DNA of 64,000 nt from Bog-532 sp963828445. GTDB taxonomy: Bacteria > Actinomycetota > Actinomycetes > Streptosporangiales > Streptosporangiaceae. This document shows positions 48,122 to 58,736 of the stretch, in pieces. The stretch is from positions 339,449 through 403,448 of the forward strand of contig CAWHFP010000021.1 of assembly GCA_963828445.1 (NCBI GenBank), written 5' to 3'. The position numbers and the translations under genes are program-made. Within the stretch, counting starts at the first letter, position 1. Each line of letters begins with the position of its first letter. The notes under the pieces were generated by a model, which was not told the DNA's origin, did no database searches, and saw only the letters and a list, made by a program, of their open reading frames with translations.

Positions 48122-50314
48122 TCAGGGCCCGGTGAGCGGCACGTCCGCAGGCTTGGCCCCGTCCGGCGGGATCTTCATGGTCTGGAGCGCGAACTCCATG
48201 ACCTTGTAGAAGACCGGCCCGGCCACGACATCGCCGAAGTAGCCGCCCTTCTTGGGATTCTGCACGTTGACCGCGACCACGATCTGCGGATTGTCGCCCG
48301 GGGCCATGCCGATGTAGCTGGCCCCGTACTTGCACAGGCACTTCCGGGTCGCGTCCCACTCCTGGGAGGTGCCGGTCTTGGCCGCGATCGCGTAGCCGGG
48401 GATGATCCCCCACGGCTCGTTGGCCTCCTGGTCCACCGCCGGGACCTGCTGCAGCGCCCCGATCAGGCTCTTGGCCGTGCTGGCCTGGATGACCCGCCTG
48501 GACGAGGACGCGGCCGCGGCCTGGTACTTGCCCGCGCTGTTGGTCGTGCCCTGCACCAGCGTCGGCGCGACCCGGACCCCGCCGTTGGCGATGGTCGAGT
48601 ACACGCTGGCCATCTGCACCGCGTTGGCGTCCACGCCCTGGCCGAACGACAGCGTGAACCGCTCGTTCCCCCACCAGGCCGACGGCGCAGGCAGGATGCC
48701 CTTGGTCTCCCCCGGCAGGTCGAGCCCGCTCAGCGATCCGAGCCCGAACGCCCGCAGGTAGCTGTACTGGGTCTTGGGGGGCACGTGCTTGACCACCTGG
48801 ACCATGCCGTCGTTGCTGGAGTTGGCCAAGATGCCCGCGATCGTCCACCGCATGACCGGATGGTTCTCGGCGTCGCGGAAGTTGAAGCCGTCCTCGTTGA
48901 TGGTGTCGGGCACGGTGTAGGTGCTGGTGATGCTCTGGCCGCCCTTTTCCATGGCCGCCGCGGCCGTGATCACCTTGGCCGTGCTGCCCGGCTCGAACAC
49001 GTCCTGCACGGCCAGGTTCTCGCTGGTGCTCCCGGGGGCACCGGTGGCCGAGTAGGCCGGCCACTGAGCCATGGCCAGAATCTTGCCCGTCTTGGGCTGT
49101 TCGATCACCACCGTGCAGCTGTCGGCATTGGTTTTCTGCACCTGCTGGGCGCAGGCCTGCTGAGCTTCCCACTGCAGCGCGGGCACGATGGTCAGCCGCA
49201 GCCCGCTGCCGTTGACCGCCGGGGTGTTCTTGTCCGCGGCCAGCGGGATCTGCTCCCCGTTGGTCGACACCTGATACTGCTCCACCCCCGGCTTGCCCGC
49301 CAGCAGCGAGTTGTTGGTCAGTTCCAGGCCGGCCACACCCTTCAGGTCACCCGAGGAGTTGGCCGTGGTGACGCCGAGCAGGTTGGACGTGGCGTTGCCG
49401 TCGGGATAGGCGCGCGTGTAGCTGGCCGACATGGCGATACCGGGCAGCCCGCTGAACGTGATGGTGCCGTTGACCTCACCCGCGGTGGCCGCGGCCCGCG
49501 GGTCGCTGGCCAGTTTCAGGCTCTTGATCTGGTCCGCGACCTGCTCGGTGACGCCCTTCTTCAGCACCACGTACTGCGACTTGGGCGGGTGGTTCTGCAG
49601 CAGGTTCAGCACCGTGGCCGAGTCCATGCCCAGCGGCGCGGCCAGGGCCTGGGCCACCGCCGGCTCCTCGGCCGCGGTCATCTCCAGCGGGTCCGCGTAC
49701 ACCAGGTAGGTCTGCACGGTCATGGCCAGCACCTGGCCGTTGGCCGCCGTGATCGTGCCCCGCACCGCGGGCACGTCCGTGGTGACCAGCCGCTGGCGGC
49801 TGGCCAGCTGCTTGTAGGCGCTGGACTGGAAGCCCTGCAGCTGGACCAGCCGCCCGGCGAACAGCGAGATCACGAAGGCGATGGCCAGCAGGGTGATGCC
49901 GAGCCTGCGCCCGGGGTCGGCGCGGGGCCGGAGCACCCGGCGGATGAGCGGGCGGCGCGGTGGTCCCGGTGGCCGCCCGCCGGCGGCCGGACCCGGCCGC
50001 CGGGCCGGCCCCGGATCGGGCCGGCCGCCCGCGGCCCGGCGAGCGGTTCCCGGCCTTGGGTCGCGCGGTGTGGCCCGCGGTGGCTGGCTGCGGGGCGTCC
50101 GGGACGGACTGCCCGGCCGGCCGGATCGGTCACCGCCGGCGCCGGACGGGCGGCCCCCGCTGGTTCCGGCCCGCCGGTCGTCGCCGGGCCGCCGCGCCCC
50201 GCGGGGCATGGATCCGGGACGGCCGGGGCCCGGCCCGCCCCGGCCCGCCCCTCCGCGCCCTTCACGTCCGCCGCGCGGCTCACGTGGCCCGCCGCCCCCG
50301 CCCCGCATCGTCAT
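48122..50314 (-). CDS. ftsI: Septal penicillin-binding protein FtsI (PBP3) with RGG-rich N-terminus
   Basis: Class B transpeptidase crosslinking septal peptidoglycan, 730 residues. A cytosolic N-terminal tail of about 135 residues is extremely rich in Arg, Gly and Pro and has RGG/GRGG motifs. One membrane helix follows (ITLLAIAFVISLFAGRLVQL), then the pedestal and the transpeptidase domain. The active serine is near residue 445 in FEPGSTAKVITA, SxN reads SSN in LANSSNDGM, and KTG is in AAKTGTSQEW. The start ATG overlaps the ftsL stop as ATGA. Confidence 0.97.
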   Translation of the reverse strand: MTMRGGGGGPREPRGGREGRGGAGRGGPGPGRPGSMPRGARRPGDDRRAGTSGGRPSGAGGDRSGRPGSPSRTPRSQPPRATPRDPRPGTARRAAGGRPDPGPARRPGPAAGGRPPGPPRRPLIRRVLRPRADPGRRLGITLLAIAFVISLFAGRLVQLQGFQSSAYKQLASRQRLVTTDVPAVRGTITAANGQVLAMTVQTYLVYADPLEMTAAEEPAVAQALAAPLGMDSATVLNLLQNHPPKSQYVVLKKGVTEQVADQIKSLKLASDPRAAATAGEVNGTITFSGLPGIAMSASYTRAYPDGNATSNLLGVTTANSSGDLKGVAGLELTNNSLLAGKPGVEQYQVSTNGEQIPLAADKNTPAVNGSGLRLTIVPALQWEAQQACAQQVQKTNADSCTVVIEQPKTGKILAMAQWPAYSATGAPGSTSENLAVQDVFEPGSTAKVITAAAAMEKGGQSITSTYTVPDTINEDGFNFRDAENHPVMRWTIAGILANSSNDGMVQVVKHVPPKTQYSYLRAFGLGSLSGLDLPGETKGILPAPSAWWGNERFTLSFGQGVDANAVQMASVYSTIANGGVRVAPTLVQGTTNSAGKYQAAAASSSRRVIQASTAKSLIGALQQVPAVDQEANEPWGIIPGYAIAAKTGTSQEWDATRKCLCKYGASYIGMAPGDNPQIVVAVNVQNPKKGGYFGDVVAGPVFYKVMEFALQTMKIPPDGAKPADVPLTGP

Positions 50315-51099
50315 GGGGTGTAACCAGGAACCTGGATGAGCGCGGTGGAGCCAGTAGCGGCGTTGCTGGAGACCTTGCCGGTCTTGATGTTGAGGAATTC
50401 AAGCTGCTTGACCGGCTGCAGGCCGAGTTTCGCGGCCCGCTGGGCGATCACGCTGGGCGCCTGATCCTGAGCCACCTGCTGCTGCAGTTGCTGCTGCTGC
50501 TTGGCCAGAGCCTGGTTCTGCTGCTGCAGGGTGCTGATGCGGAACGACCCGGCGGCCAGGGTGGTGCTGATGACCAGCATGCCGACCAGCGCACCGGCCA
50601 GCAGGCCCACCACCAGGAGCAGGAACGGCATCCGCCGGCGGCGGGCACTGGCCCGGTCCGGCCTGGTCGCGGCCGGGGCGGCTACGGCCGGTGGCGCGGT
50701 GCGGGTGGGCTGAGCGGTCCGCAGCGGCTGGGCGTCAACACCGGGCCGGGGCGCGGTGGGCCGGGGGGCGGCCGGGCGTGGCTTGGTGACCGGCCTGGCC
50801 GCCGGGCGTGCCGGGCGCGGCGGGGAGCCGGTCCGGCTCGCGGCCGGTCTGGGCGCGGTCCGGACGCCGGCCTGGGACCGAGAGCCAGCCTCAGCCTGGC
50901 CGCGGCCGGGCCGCACCCGGGTACCGTCCCGGGTCTGAGTGCTGTTCTGGGCCCGGGCGCCGTCCTGATCACGGTGCCCGGCCTGGGGACGGGGACGACG
51001 GTTCACCGGCGGCGCCTCGTACCAGCCGGGACGGGGACGTCCCGGGTCCCGGGGGCCACGGGTGCGCGAAGGCGGTGTGTCGGTCAGTCGGGTAGCCAT
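50311..51099 (-). CDS. ftsL: FtsL-like division protein with long basic N-terminus
   Basis: Small bitopic division protein at the usual ftsL place. The C-terminal 105 residues fit FtsL: one membrane helix (FLLLVVGLLAGALVGMLVIS), a short coiled coil rich in Gln (QQQNQALAKQQQQLQQQV) and LGLQPVKQLEFL. The first 155 residues are a basic, Pro/Arg/Ala-rich cytosolic stretch, far longer than in most FtsL. The start ATG is clear and lies 13 bases after rsmH. It should form a complex with FtsB, FtsQ, FtsI and FtsW. Confidence 0.85.
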   Translation of the reverse strand: MATRLTDTPPSRTRGPRDPGRPRPGWYEAPPVNRRPRPQAGHRDQDGARAQNSTQTRDGTRVRPGRGQAEAGSRSQAGVRTAPRPAASRTGSPPRPARPAARPVTKPRPAAPRPTAPRPGVDAQPLRTAQPTRTAPPAVAAPAATRPDRASARRRRMPFLLLVVGLLAGALVGMLVISTTLAAGSFRISTLQQQNQALAKQQQQLQQQVAQDQAPSVIAQRAAKLGLQPVKQLEFLNIKTGKVSSNAATGSTALIQVPGYTP

Positions 51100-51112
51100 G
51101 TCATCCGCCCCT

Positions 51113-52069
51113 TCAGGCAGCCTTCCGGATTCGTTCCGCGGCCCGGAGCCGCGCGGACGCCGCCCGGGGATTGGCGGCCAGTTCGTCGGCGGTGGGACGC
51201 TGCGCGCCCCTGGTCAGCAGGCGGAACTGCGGGCCGCGATCGGGCAGCGGCACCGGCAGGCCCGGTGGGGTGGTGTCGGCGGTGGCCGCGGCCAGGGCCC
51301 GCTTCACCGCCCGGTCTTCGAGCGAGTGATAGGCCAGTACGGCGATGCGGCCGCCCACCGAGAGCAGGTCCAGCGCGGCGGGCAGGGCCCGGCCGAGCAC
51401 GGCCAGCTCACCGTTGACCTCGATCCGCAGCGCCTGGAAGGTCCGCTTGGCCGGGTGGCCCCCGGTCCGGCGCGCGGCGGCCGGGATCGAGTCGCGCACG
51501 ATCTCGCTCAGCCGGGCGGTCGAGGTCACCGGCGACCGGGACCGTTCCCGCACCAGCGCGTCGGCGATCCGCCGCGCGAACCGTTCCTCGCCGTAGTCCC
51601 GCAGCACCCGGGCCAGTTCCGCGGCCGAATAGCGGTTGACGATCTCTTCCGCGGTCAGCTCCGCGGTCTGGTCCATCCGCATGTCCAGCGGCGCGTCGTA
51701 GGAGTAGGCGAAGCCGCGATCGCGGTCGTCCAGCTGCGGTGAGGAGACGCCCAGGTCGAACAGGATGCCCTGCACGCTGTCCAGGCCCGCCGCGGCCACG
51801 ATGGCCGGGATCTCGTCGTAGAACGAGTGGACCAGGGTCACCCGGCCCGCGTCACCGGCCAGGATCTCGCGGGACTCGTCGATCGCGGCGGTGTCGGCGT
51901 CGATGCCGATGACCATGAGCCCGGGATAGGCGGCCAGCAGGGCCCGGGTGTGACCGGCCCGGCCCAGGGTCGCGTCCAGCAGCACCGCGCCGTCCGCGGC
52001 CAGCGCCGGGCCGAGCAGCGTGGCGACCTGGTCGAGCATGACCGGCACGTGGCCGGAAGCCTGACCCAT
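51113..52069 (-). CDS. rsmH: 16S rRNA (cytosine-1402-N4)-methyltransferase
   Basis: SAM-dependent enzyme (formerly MraW) modifying 16S rRNA. It has 318 residues with HVPVMLDQVATLL, DATLGRAGHTRALLA, LFDLGVSSPQLDDRDRGF, the DMRMDQ motif and AVLAYHSLEDRAVKRAL. The ATG giving MGQASGHVP has a GAGGGGG ribosome site. A further upstream ATG (MSAAATW) lacks one. The 208-base gap to mraZ contains an AT-rich patch with two CGACAAAG copies on this strand but no gene. Confidence 0.96.
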   Translation of the reverse strand: MGQASGHVPVMLDQVATLLGPALAADGAVLLDATLGRAGHTRALLAAYPGLMVIGIDADTAAIDESREILAGDAGRVTLVHSFYDEIPAIVAAAGLDSVQGILFDLGVSSPQLDDRDRGFAYSYDAPLDMRMDQTAELTAEEIVNRYSAAELARVLRDYGEERFARRIADALVRERSRSPVTSTARLSEIVRDSIPAAARRTGGHPAKRTFQALRIEVNGELAVLGRALPAALDLLSVGGRIAVLAYHSLEDRAVKRALAAATADTTPPGLPVPLPDRGPQFRLLTRGAQRPTADELAANPRAASARLRAAERIRKAA

Positions 52070-52277
52070 GAAGACCACCCCCTCGCTCCAGGTCGCCGCG
52101 GCTGACATGTCTTTGTCGCTTTGTCGATTTTTTGCTGGCACCGGGTGTTGCTGGTCCACCGGTACCGAGCCGGGACTCCATCCGCGCCGCGCGGGCCGCC
52201 AGCCGCCTGGCACCGGGGAAGTGATGCCAGCCAGCCGGCGGCCCAGCGCGGGTGGAGACCCCGCCGGGCACCGGCCG

Positions 52278-52709
52278 TCACAAGATCCCGGGCAGCACCT
52301 CCTCGGAGGCGTCCGAGAACGACTCCTCCTGAGTGGCCAGGTAGGTCTCCCAGGCGGTCGCGTCCCAGATCTCCATCCGGGTGTTGGCCCCGATGACCAC
52401 GCAGTCGCGGTCCAGGCCCGCGTACTGGCGCAGCGCCGGGGGCACGGTGACGCGGCCCTGCTTGTCCGGGACCTCGTCCGAGGCGCTGGCGAACAGCACC
52501 CGGCTGTGATCACGGAGGGTCTTACCGCTCATCTGGGCGTCCCGCATGGCCGTGGTGACCCGGGTGAACTCGGCGAGCGGCCACACGTAGAGACAGCGCT
52601 CCTGGCCCTTCGTGATCACCACCCCCTCCGCCAGCTCGTCGCGGTACTTGGCCGGCAGGATCAGCCGCCCCTTCTCGTCGAGCCGGGGTGTGTGCGTGCC
52701 GAGAAACAT
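52278..52709 (-). CDS. mraZ: Transcriptional regulator MraZ
   Basis: Ring-shaped DNA-binding regulator at the head of the dcw cluster, 143 residues, with two AbrB-like halves: LGTHTPRLDEKGRLILPAKYR and FASASDEVPDKQGRVTVPPALRQYA. MraZ is known to repress its own operon by binding G-rich direct repeats. Exactly such repeats lie over the promoter here. The ATG has a GGGGAGG ribosome site. Longer frames upstream are not supported. Confidence 0.97.
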   Translation of the reverse strand: MFLGTHTPRLDEKGRLILPAKYRDELAEGVVITKGQERCLYVWPLAEFTRVTTAMRDAQMSGKTLRDHSRVLFASASDEVPDKQGRVTVPPALRQYAGLDRDCVVIGANTRMEIWDATAWETYLATQEESFSDASEEVLPGIL

Positions 52710-52757
52710 CGCACCCACCTCCCCTGACTCGAGAGCAGCGCCGACTAAGCCAATCCG

Positions 52758-52799
52758 CCCCACCGCGCTCCACTGTACTCCACATTCCCCCACCGTCAA
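52758..52799 (-). promoter_or_regulatory. mraZ promoter overlapped by four MraZ-type operator repeats
   Basis: On the coding strand the hexamer GTGG(G/A)G occurs four times, at 52793-52788, 52783-52778, 52773-52768 and 52763-52758, each exactly 10 bases apart. This is the pattern of MraZ operators (TGGG-type direct repeats, one per turn). A promoter, TTGACG (52799-52794) with 16 bases to TACAGT (52777-52772), overlaps them. The first two repeats fill the spacer and the last two cover the start region. Self-repression is therefore very likely. The start codon is 49 bases beyond the last repeat. Confidence 0.85.
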
Positions 52800-53303
52800 C
52801 GCTGAAACGAGCCCGTTTTGCGGATCGGCCTCCACAAAGGCCCAGCTCAGGGCCGGTGGTGCGAAGTGGGGGGCCGGTGGGGGGAAAGTGGGGGCGGGCG
52901 CGTCCGGCGCCCGGGCCGGGGGCAGATCGAGGCCGGATCGGGTCCGGCCCGGGCCCGGTCTGTCCTGGCTGGGACCGGTCTGGGCCAGCCGGCGACCCGG
53001 CCGGAAGCGGCCGGGGAGCGAAGTGGGGGGCGGCCGGAGCGGGGCCGGCTGGGCCCAGCCCGGCCAGGGCGGGCGGGCCCGACCACCCGGATCGATCACG
53101 CGGCCGACCTGGAACCGATCCGGGATCGATCTGGAGCCGATCAGGGGAGACACTGTTTCCAGCAAGCCACCAGGGCCGTTGGCACGTATTAACGTCAGCG
53201 TCGCGCCACCCGAGGCCCAGGACGTACTGTCGTTATACGGCCGTTACGGTGGTATGACCCGCCCCGGCGGCTGGCGCGCACGAGGCCGTATGAGGAGGCC
53301 AGG
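52800..53303. other. G-rich gap between mraZ and moxR
   Basis: About 500 bases without a supported gene. Near 52866-52898 the plus strand has GTGGGGG at 52866, 52877 and 52888, spaced 11 bases, followed by CGGG; together they could form a G-quadruplex or a second regulator array. GCGAAGTGGGGGG recurs near 53019. The last 130 bases are less GC-rich (GTATTAACGTC, GTTATACGG) and probably hold the moxR promoter, but no full element is clear. Confidence 0.5.
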
Positions 53304-54281
<978 letters not shown>

Positions 54282-54285
54282 CCCG

Positions 54286-55667
54286 ATGCGGGGACTGCTG
54301 AACGCCCTGACCACCCGGGGCAAGACGTTCCTGACGGTCGGGGCCCTGACCACCCTGGCCGGACTGATCTTCACCGAGCCGGACCTGCTGCGGATCGGCG
54401 TGCTGCTGATGCTGCTGCCGGTGCTGTCGGCCCTGACCACGAGCCGGGCCCGGTACCGGCTGTCCTGTACCCGGCAGCTGGTGCCGCGGCGGATCCCGGC
54501 CGGGGAGACCACCGAGGCCCGGGTGCGGCTGTCCAACGTGTCCCGGCTGCGCACCGGGCTGCTGCTGGCCGAGGACCTGACCCCCGATTCGCTGGCGACC
54601 CGGCCGCGGTTCGTGCTGGAGTCCATCGAGCCGGGCGGCAGCCGGGATCTGAGCCACAAGATCCAGATGGACCAGCGGGGCAAGTACACGATCGGCCCGC
54701 TCCAGGTCCGGGTGGCCGACAGCTTCGGGCTGTCGGCCATCGGCCGGTCCTTCGCCAGCAAGAGCACGCTGGTGGTGACCCCGCCCATCGTCCGGCTGCC
54801 CCGGGTCTCGATCGCGGGCAACCGGCTCGGCGACGGGGAGAGCGGCCTGCGCACGGTCGCGGCCGCCGGTGAGGACGACATCGCCCCCCGCGCCTATCGC
54901 GACGGCGACGAGCTGCGCCGGGTGCACTGGCGCTCCACCGCGCGGTACGGCCAGCTGATGGTCCGGCGCGAGGAGCAGCGCTGGCACAACCGGGCGCTGC
55001 TGCTGCTCGACACCCGGCGGCGGGCGCACGTGGGCCGCAGCGGGGCCTGGTCGTCGTTTGAGTTCGCGGTGAGCGCGATCGCCTCCATCGGCGTGCACCT
55101 GGTCGGGCAGGGTATCGAGACCCGGCTTATCACCGACACCGGCGACGCCGCCCCGGCCGGGCCGGCCGCGGAGTCCCTGCTGGAACGGCTGGCCGTGGTT
55201 AAGACCTCGCGCAACACCGACCTGAGCAGCGGGCTGGCCGCCATCCGGAACAGCGGCCAGGGTCAGGTCATCGCCATCACCGGCGCGCTGTCGGCCGAGC
55301 AGGCCCGCCAGCTGGCGGCCAGCCACCGCGGTACCGCCCCGGCCATGGCCTTGCTGCTGGACACCGCCAACTGGGCCGGCGAGCCCACCGGGCCCTACGG
55401 CGCCACCACCGCGGGCCGGGCCAAGATCGGGCCGGCCGGGACCGGGCCAGCCGGGACGGCGGGCCCACCGCGGCCGACGTCCTGACCGCGGCCGGCTGGC
55501 GGGTCCTGATCGTCACCTCCCGCACGTCCCTGGCTGACGCCTGGCGGGAACTGCACAGCCCGGCCACGGGCGGGTTCCGGCGCCGCTCCGCCGGCACCGA
55601 GGCCCCGGTCCCGGCGTCGGCCCGGCTGGATCCGCCGGCCACCGCCGCCGCGGAGGAGACCGCATGA
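54286..55667 (+). CDS. DUF58 domain protein (frameshifted near the end)
   Basis: Membrane-associated protein with two N-terminal helices (TVGALTTLAGLIFTEPDLL, LLMLLPVLSALTT), a beta-rich middle and the DUF58 motif DGDELRRVHWRSTARYGQL near residue 210, followed by a von Willebrand-like region. Near 55440 the frame changes inside a repeated GGGACCGGGCCAGCC stretch. One missing base would join GPAG to RDGGPTAADVLTAAGWRV, the normal end, and bring the stop to 55667, overlapping the next start as ATGA. Without it the frame stops at 55485. It works with MoxR; the cargo is unknown. Confidence 0.85.
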
Positions 55668-58150
55668 ACTACCGGCTCACGTTCGCGGCCGCGGCCGGTA
55701 CGGTCCTGGCCTCGACCGCGCTGTACGCGCTGTTCGTCGGGATGGAGTGGTTCTGGGCCGGGGTCGGCGCGGTCATCGTGGTGGCCGCGGTGGGCCTGGC
55801 CACCCGGATCCGGCGGCTGCCGGTGGTGGTCTGCGTGGTGGCGGGCCTGGCCGGGCTGCTGCTCTACCTGAACCTGCTGTTCGCCCCGGGCCAGTCCTGG
55901 TTCGCGATCATCCCCAACGCCGCCTCACTGACCCACGTCTGGCACGTGGCCATCTCCGGCACGACCGACGCCGACCGCTTCTCCCCGCCGGTCCCGATCA
56001 CCACCGGGTTGCTGCTGCTGTCCACCGCGGGCATCGGGGTGGCCGCGGTGGCCGCCGACGTGCTGACCGCGCGCGTGCGCAGCGCAGCCGTTGCCGGGCT
56101 GCCGCTGCTGGCGCTGTTCATCGCGCCGTCCACCACCCCGGCCGCCCGCAGTGGCTGGGGTACCGCGCTGGTGTTCTTCCTGGCCACCGCCGGCTACCTG
56201 CTGATCCTGGCCGCGGACGGCCGGGACCGGATCGGGCGCTGGGGCCGCACCGTGGGCCTGTGGCGGGCCGACCGCTACGGCCGCCCGGACACCAACACCG
56301 GGCGGACGCCCGGACCGGGCAGCGTGAAGACCTCGGACGTGAGCACGCTGGCCTCGGCCGGGCGGCGCATCGGCATGGCGTCGATCGTGGTGGCGCTGTG
56401 CGTGCCCCTGTTCATCCCCGGGCTGCAGGTCAACCGGATGTTCCCGGCCCACGTCAACGTGTTCGGGCCCGCCGGCACCGGGCTGGGCGGCGGCAGCGGC
56501 GGGATCGGCCCCGACCCGCTGGCCCAGATGACCCAGGACCTGCACGAGGGCCAGCCGGAATCGGTGCTCACCTACACCACCACCGACCCCGAGCCGCAGT
56601 ACCTGCAGATGTACGTGCTGTCCAAGCTGACCACCACCCAGTGGCAGCTCGAACCGCACGTGAGCGCGGACGGCCCGGCGTCCGGGACCCTGCCCACGGC
56701 CCAGGGAGAGACCCAGGCCAGCAAGTCCATCATCAGCACCCAGACCACGCACATCACGTTCAGCGACGCCGCGTCCGAGGATGCCTCGCTCAGCTTCCTG
56801 CCCCTCCCCTACCCGGCCACCAAGGTCAAGGTGGCGGGGAAATGGGTGGTCAACGACGACACCGGCATGGTGTTCGGGTTCAACAACTCGCTGTCCGGGC
56901 TGTCCTACTCGGTGACCAGCCAGGACCTGGAGCCCACGGCTCAGCAGCTGGCCCGGGTCGGGAGTCCGCCCGCCGCCATCGCCAGCCAGGACCTGACCGT
57001 GCCGGCCGCGTTCCGGTCGCTGACCGCGCTGGCCGACAAGGTCACCAAGGGCGCCACCAACCCGTACTCCAAGGCGCTGGCCTTGCAGAACTGGTTCACC
57101 AACACCGGTAACTTCACCTACAGCCTGCAGGTCAGGGAACCGGTCGACGCGACCGGCCTGACCCACTTCCTGACCGTGACCAAGAAGGGGTACTGCCAGC
57201 AGTTCGCGTTCGCCATGGCCGTGCTGGCCCGGCTGCTGGGCATTCCGTCCCGGGTCGCGGTGGGCTTCACCCCCGGCACCTCGACCGGGGAGCTCAACAA
57301 CTACCAGGTCAAGACCAGCGACGCCCACGCCTGGCCCGAGCTGTACTTCCAGGGCCTGGGCTGGATGCGGTTTGAGCCCACTCCGTCCGGCAGTGGCGGA
57401 CAGGGCACCGCCGTCCCCCCCGTCTACACGGTCCCGCAGATCACGGGCCCCATCGGGGTCGGCAGTACGAGCGGTTCGAACGGTTCGAGCGGGTCGGGCG
57501 GGCAGAACGGCGCCAAGAACAGCAAAGGCAAAAACGCCAAGAACGATCACCTGAGCCAGGAGGGCACCGGCGCGGGCGGCTCCGGCTCCAAGGCCAAGCA
57601 CGGCAGCTTCCCGCTCGAGCCGATCGGGCTGGCGCTGGCCGCCCTGCTCGCGGTGGCCATCATCGCCCCGCCGGCCAGCCGGTTCCTGGTCCGCCAGCGA
57701 CGGCTGGCCTACGCCGACGACCTGGAGCGCGCGCACGCGGTCTGGCGGGAGACCCTCGATGAGCTGGCCGATTACCACGTGGCCCGGCGGCCGAGCGAGT
57801 CTCCCCGGGCGGTAGCCCAGCGGGTCAGCGCGGACACGCCACTGGCCGCACCCGCGGCCGAGGCCCTGGGCCGGGTCGCACTGGCCGAGGAGCGGGCCAG
57901 TTACGCCGATACCCCGGGCGCAACGCCGACCCGGGCCGACCTGGAGCTGATCCGGCACGGTCTGGCCGTCAGCGCCACCCGCCGGGCTCGCTGGCGGGCC
58001 CGGCTCACCCCGGCGTCGGTCTACGTGCCACTGCGGAACCTGAGCGGCAGGCTCTCGGGAGCCGCCACCCAGGCCCAGTCGAACGTACGGCGGCACCGGC
58101 CCGGGGCGCGGTCACGGCTGGACCAGCCGTCCGACCACGACCTGGACTGA
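55664..58150 (+). CDS. Membrane transglutaminase-like protein
   Basis: An 828-residue protein with six or more N-terminal helices, a large extracellular transglutaminase-like domain and a last helix at about 650-672 (IGLALAALLAVAIIAPPASR). The catalytic Cys is near residue 510 in KKGYCQQFAFAMAVLAR, His near 554 in TSDAHAWPELYF, and Asp/Glu is supplied by the following strand (WMRFEPTPSG). A Ser/Gly/Asn-rich linker precedes the last helix. Such MoxR-DUF58-transglutaminase operons are widespread; the substrate is unknown but likely at the cell surface. Confidence 0.92.
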   Translation: MNYRLTFAAAAGTVLASTALYALFVGMEWFWAGVGAVIVVAAVGLATRIRRLPVVVCVVAGLAGLLLYLNLLFAPGQSWFAIIPNAASLTHVWHVAISGTTDADRFSPPVPITTGLLLLSTAGIGVAAVAADVLTARVRSAAVAGLPLLALFIAPSTTPAARSGWGTALVFFLATAGYLLILAADGRDRIGRWGRTVGLWRADRYGRPDTNTGRTPGPGSVKTSDVSTLASAGRRIGMASIVVALCVPLFIPGLQVNRMFPAHVNVFGPAGTGLGGGSGGIGPDPLAQMTQDLHEGQPESVLTYTTTDPEPQYLQMYVLSKLTTTQWQLEPHVSADGPASGTLPTAQGETQASKSIISTQTTHITFSDAASEDASLSFLPLPYPATKVKVAGKWVVNDDTGMVFGFNNSLSGLSYSVTSQDLEPTAQQLARVGSPPAAIASQDLTVPAAFRSLTALADKVTKGATNPYSKALALQNWFTNTGNFTYSLQVREPVDATGLTHFLTVTKKGYCQQFAFAMAVLARLLGIPSRVAVGFTPGTSTGELNNYQVKTSDAHAWPELYFQGLGWMRFEPTPSGSGGQGTAVPPVYTVPQITGPIGVGSTSGSNGSSGSGGQNGAKNSKGKNAKNDHLSQEGTGAGGSGSKAKHGSFPLEPIGLALAALLAVAIIAPPASRFLVRQRRLAYADDLERAHAVWRETLDELADYHVARRPSESPRAVAQRVSADTPLAAPAAEALGRVALAEERASYADTPGATPTRADLELIRHGLAVSATRRARWRARLTPASVYVPLRNLSGRLSGAATQAQSNVRRHRPGARSRLDQPSDHDLD

Positions 58151-58159
58151 ATCCCCGGC

Positions 58160-58591
58160 TCAGCCGCCGTTCTCCTGGCGGCGGCGCCAGCGCTCTTCCA
58201 GCCGCTCCATCCGGCTGGGCTGAGCCACCCGGATCCCCGCCTTGCGCTGCTGGCGCTGCTGACGGCGGCGGGACCGAGCTGACGACCGGGGCTGCCTGAG
58301 GCCCGCCGCGACCGACATCGCGTTGATGTGCCGGTAGCTGGTCAGGGCCCACATGCTGCATACGAGCATGACGACGAATCCAGCGACGCCCACCCAGAGG
58401 TACTGGGAAATGACCCCGCCGAGCAACAGCCCGACACCCAGCACGAATCCGGCTACGGCCTGAACGGCCCGGCGCTTGTAGTGCACACGCGGATCGCTGG
58501 AGCGAACCGCGTGGACAAACTTTGGATCCTCGCTGTAAAGCGCCTGCTCGATCTGCTCAAGCTGACGCTGTTCATGCTCAGAGAGCGGCAC
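58160..58591 (-). CDS. DUF3040 membrane protein
   Basis: A 143-residue protein with the typical DUF3040 start PLSEHEQRQLEQIEQAL, then two membrane helices (AVAGFVLGVGLLLGGVI and WVGVAGFVVMLVCSMWALT) and a very basic C-terminus (SRRRQQRQQRKAG). I chose the second GTG (VPLSEHEQ) because the domain begins there and GGGAGG lies just upstream. Function unknown. It converges with the transglutaminase gene. Confidence 0.88.
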   Translation of the reverse strand: MPLSEHEQRQLEQIEQALYSEDPKFVHAVRSSDPRVHYKRRAVQAVAGFVLGVGLLLGGVISQYLWVGVAGFVVMLVCSMWALTSYRHINAMSVAAGLRQPRSSARSRRRQQRQQRKAGIRVAQPSRMERLEERWRRRQENGG

Positions 58592-58736
58592 GACGCCTCC
58601 CACGAAACCTTGCCCGCAAGATCACGGGTACGGTGACTGTCACCAGTCTCCCGGGATCCACCTCCAGAATACGAGTCCGGGAGCACCGCTTGGAAGAGTG
58701 TCCCGCCGCGGTCACATCCTTGTTCGGCCGGCGCAC

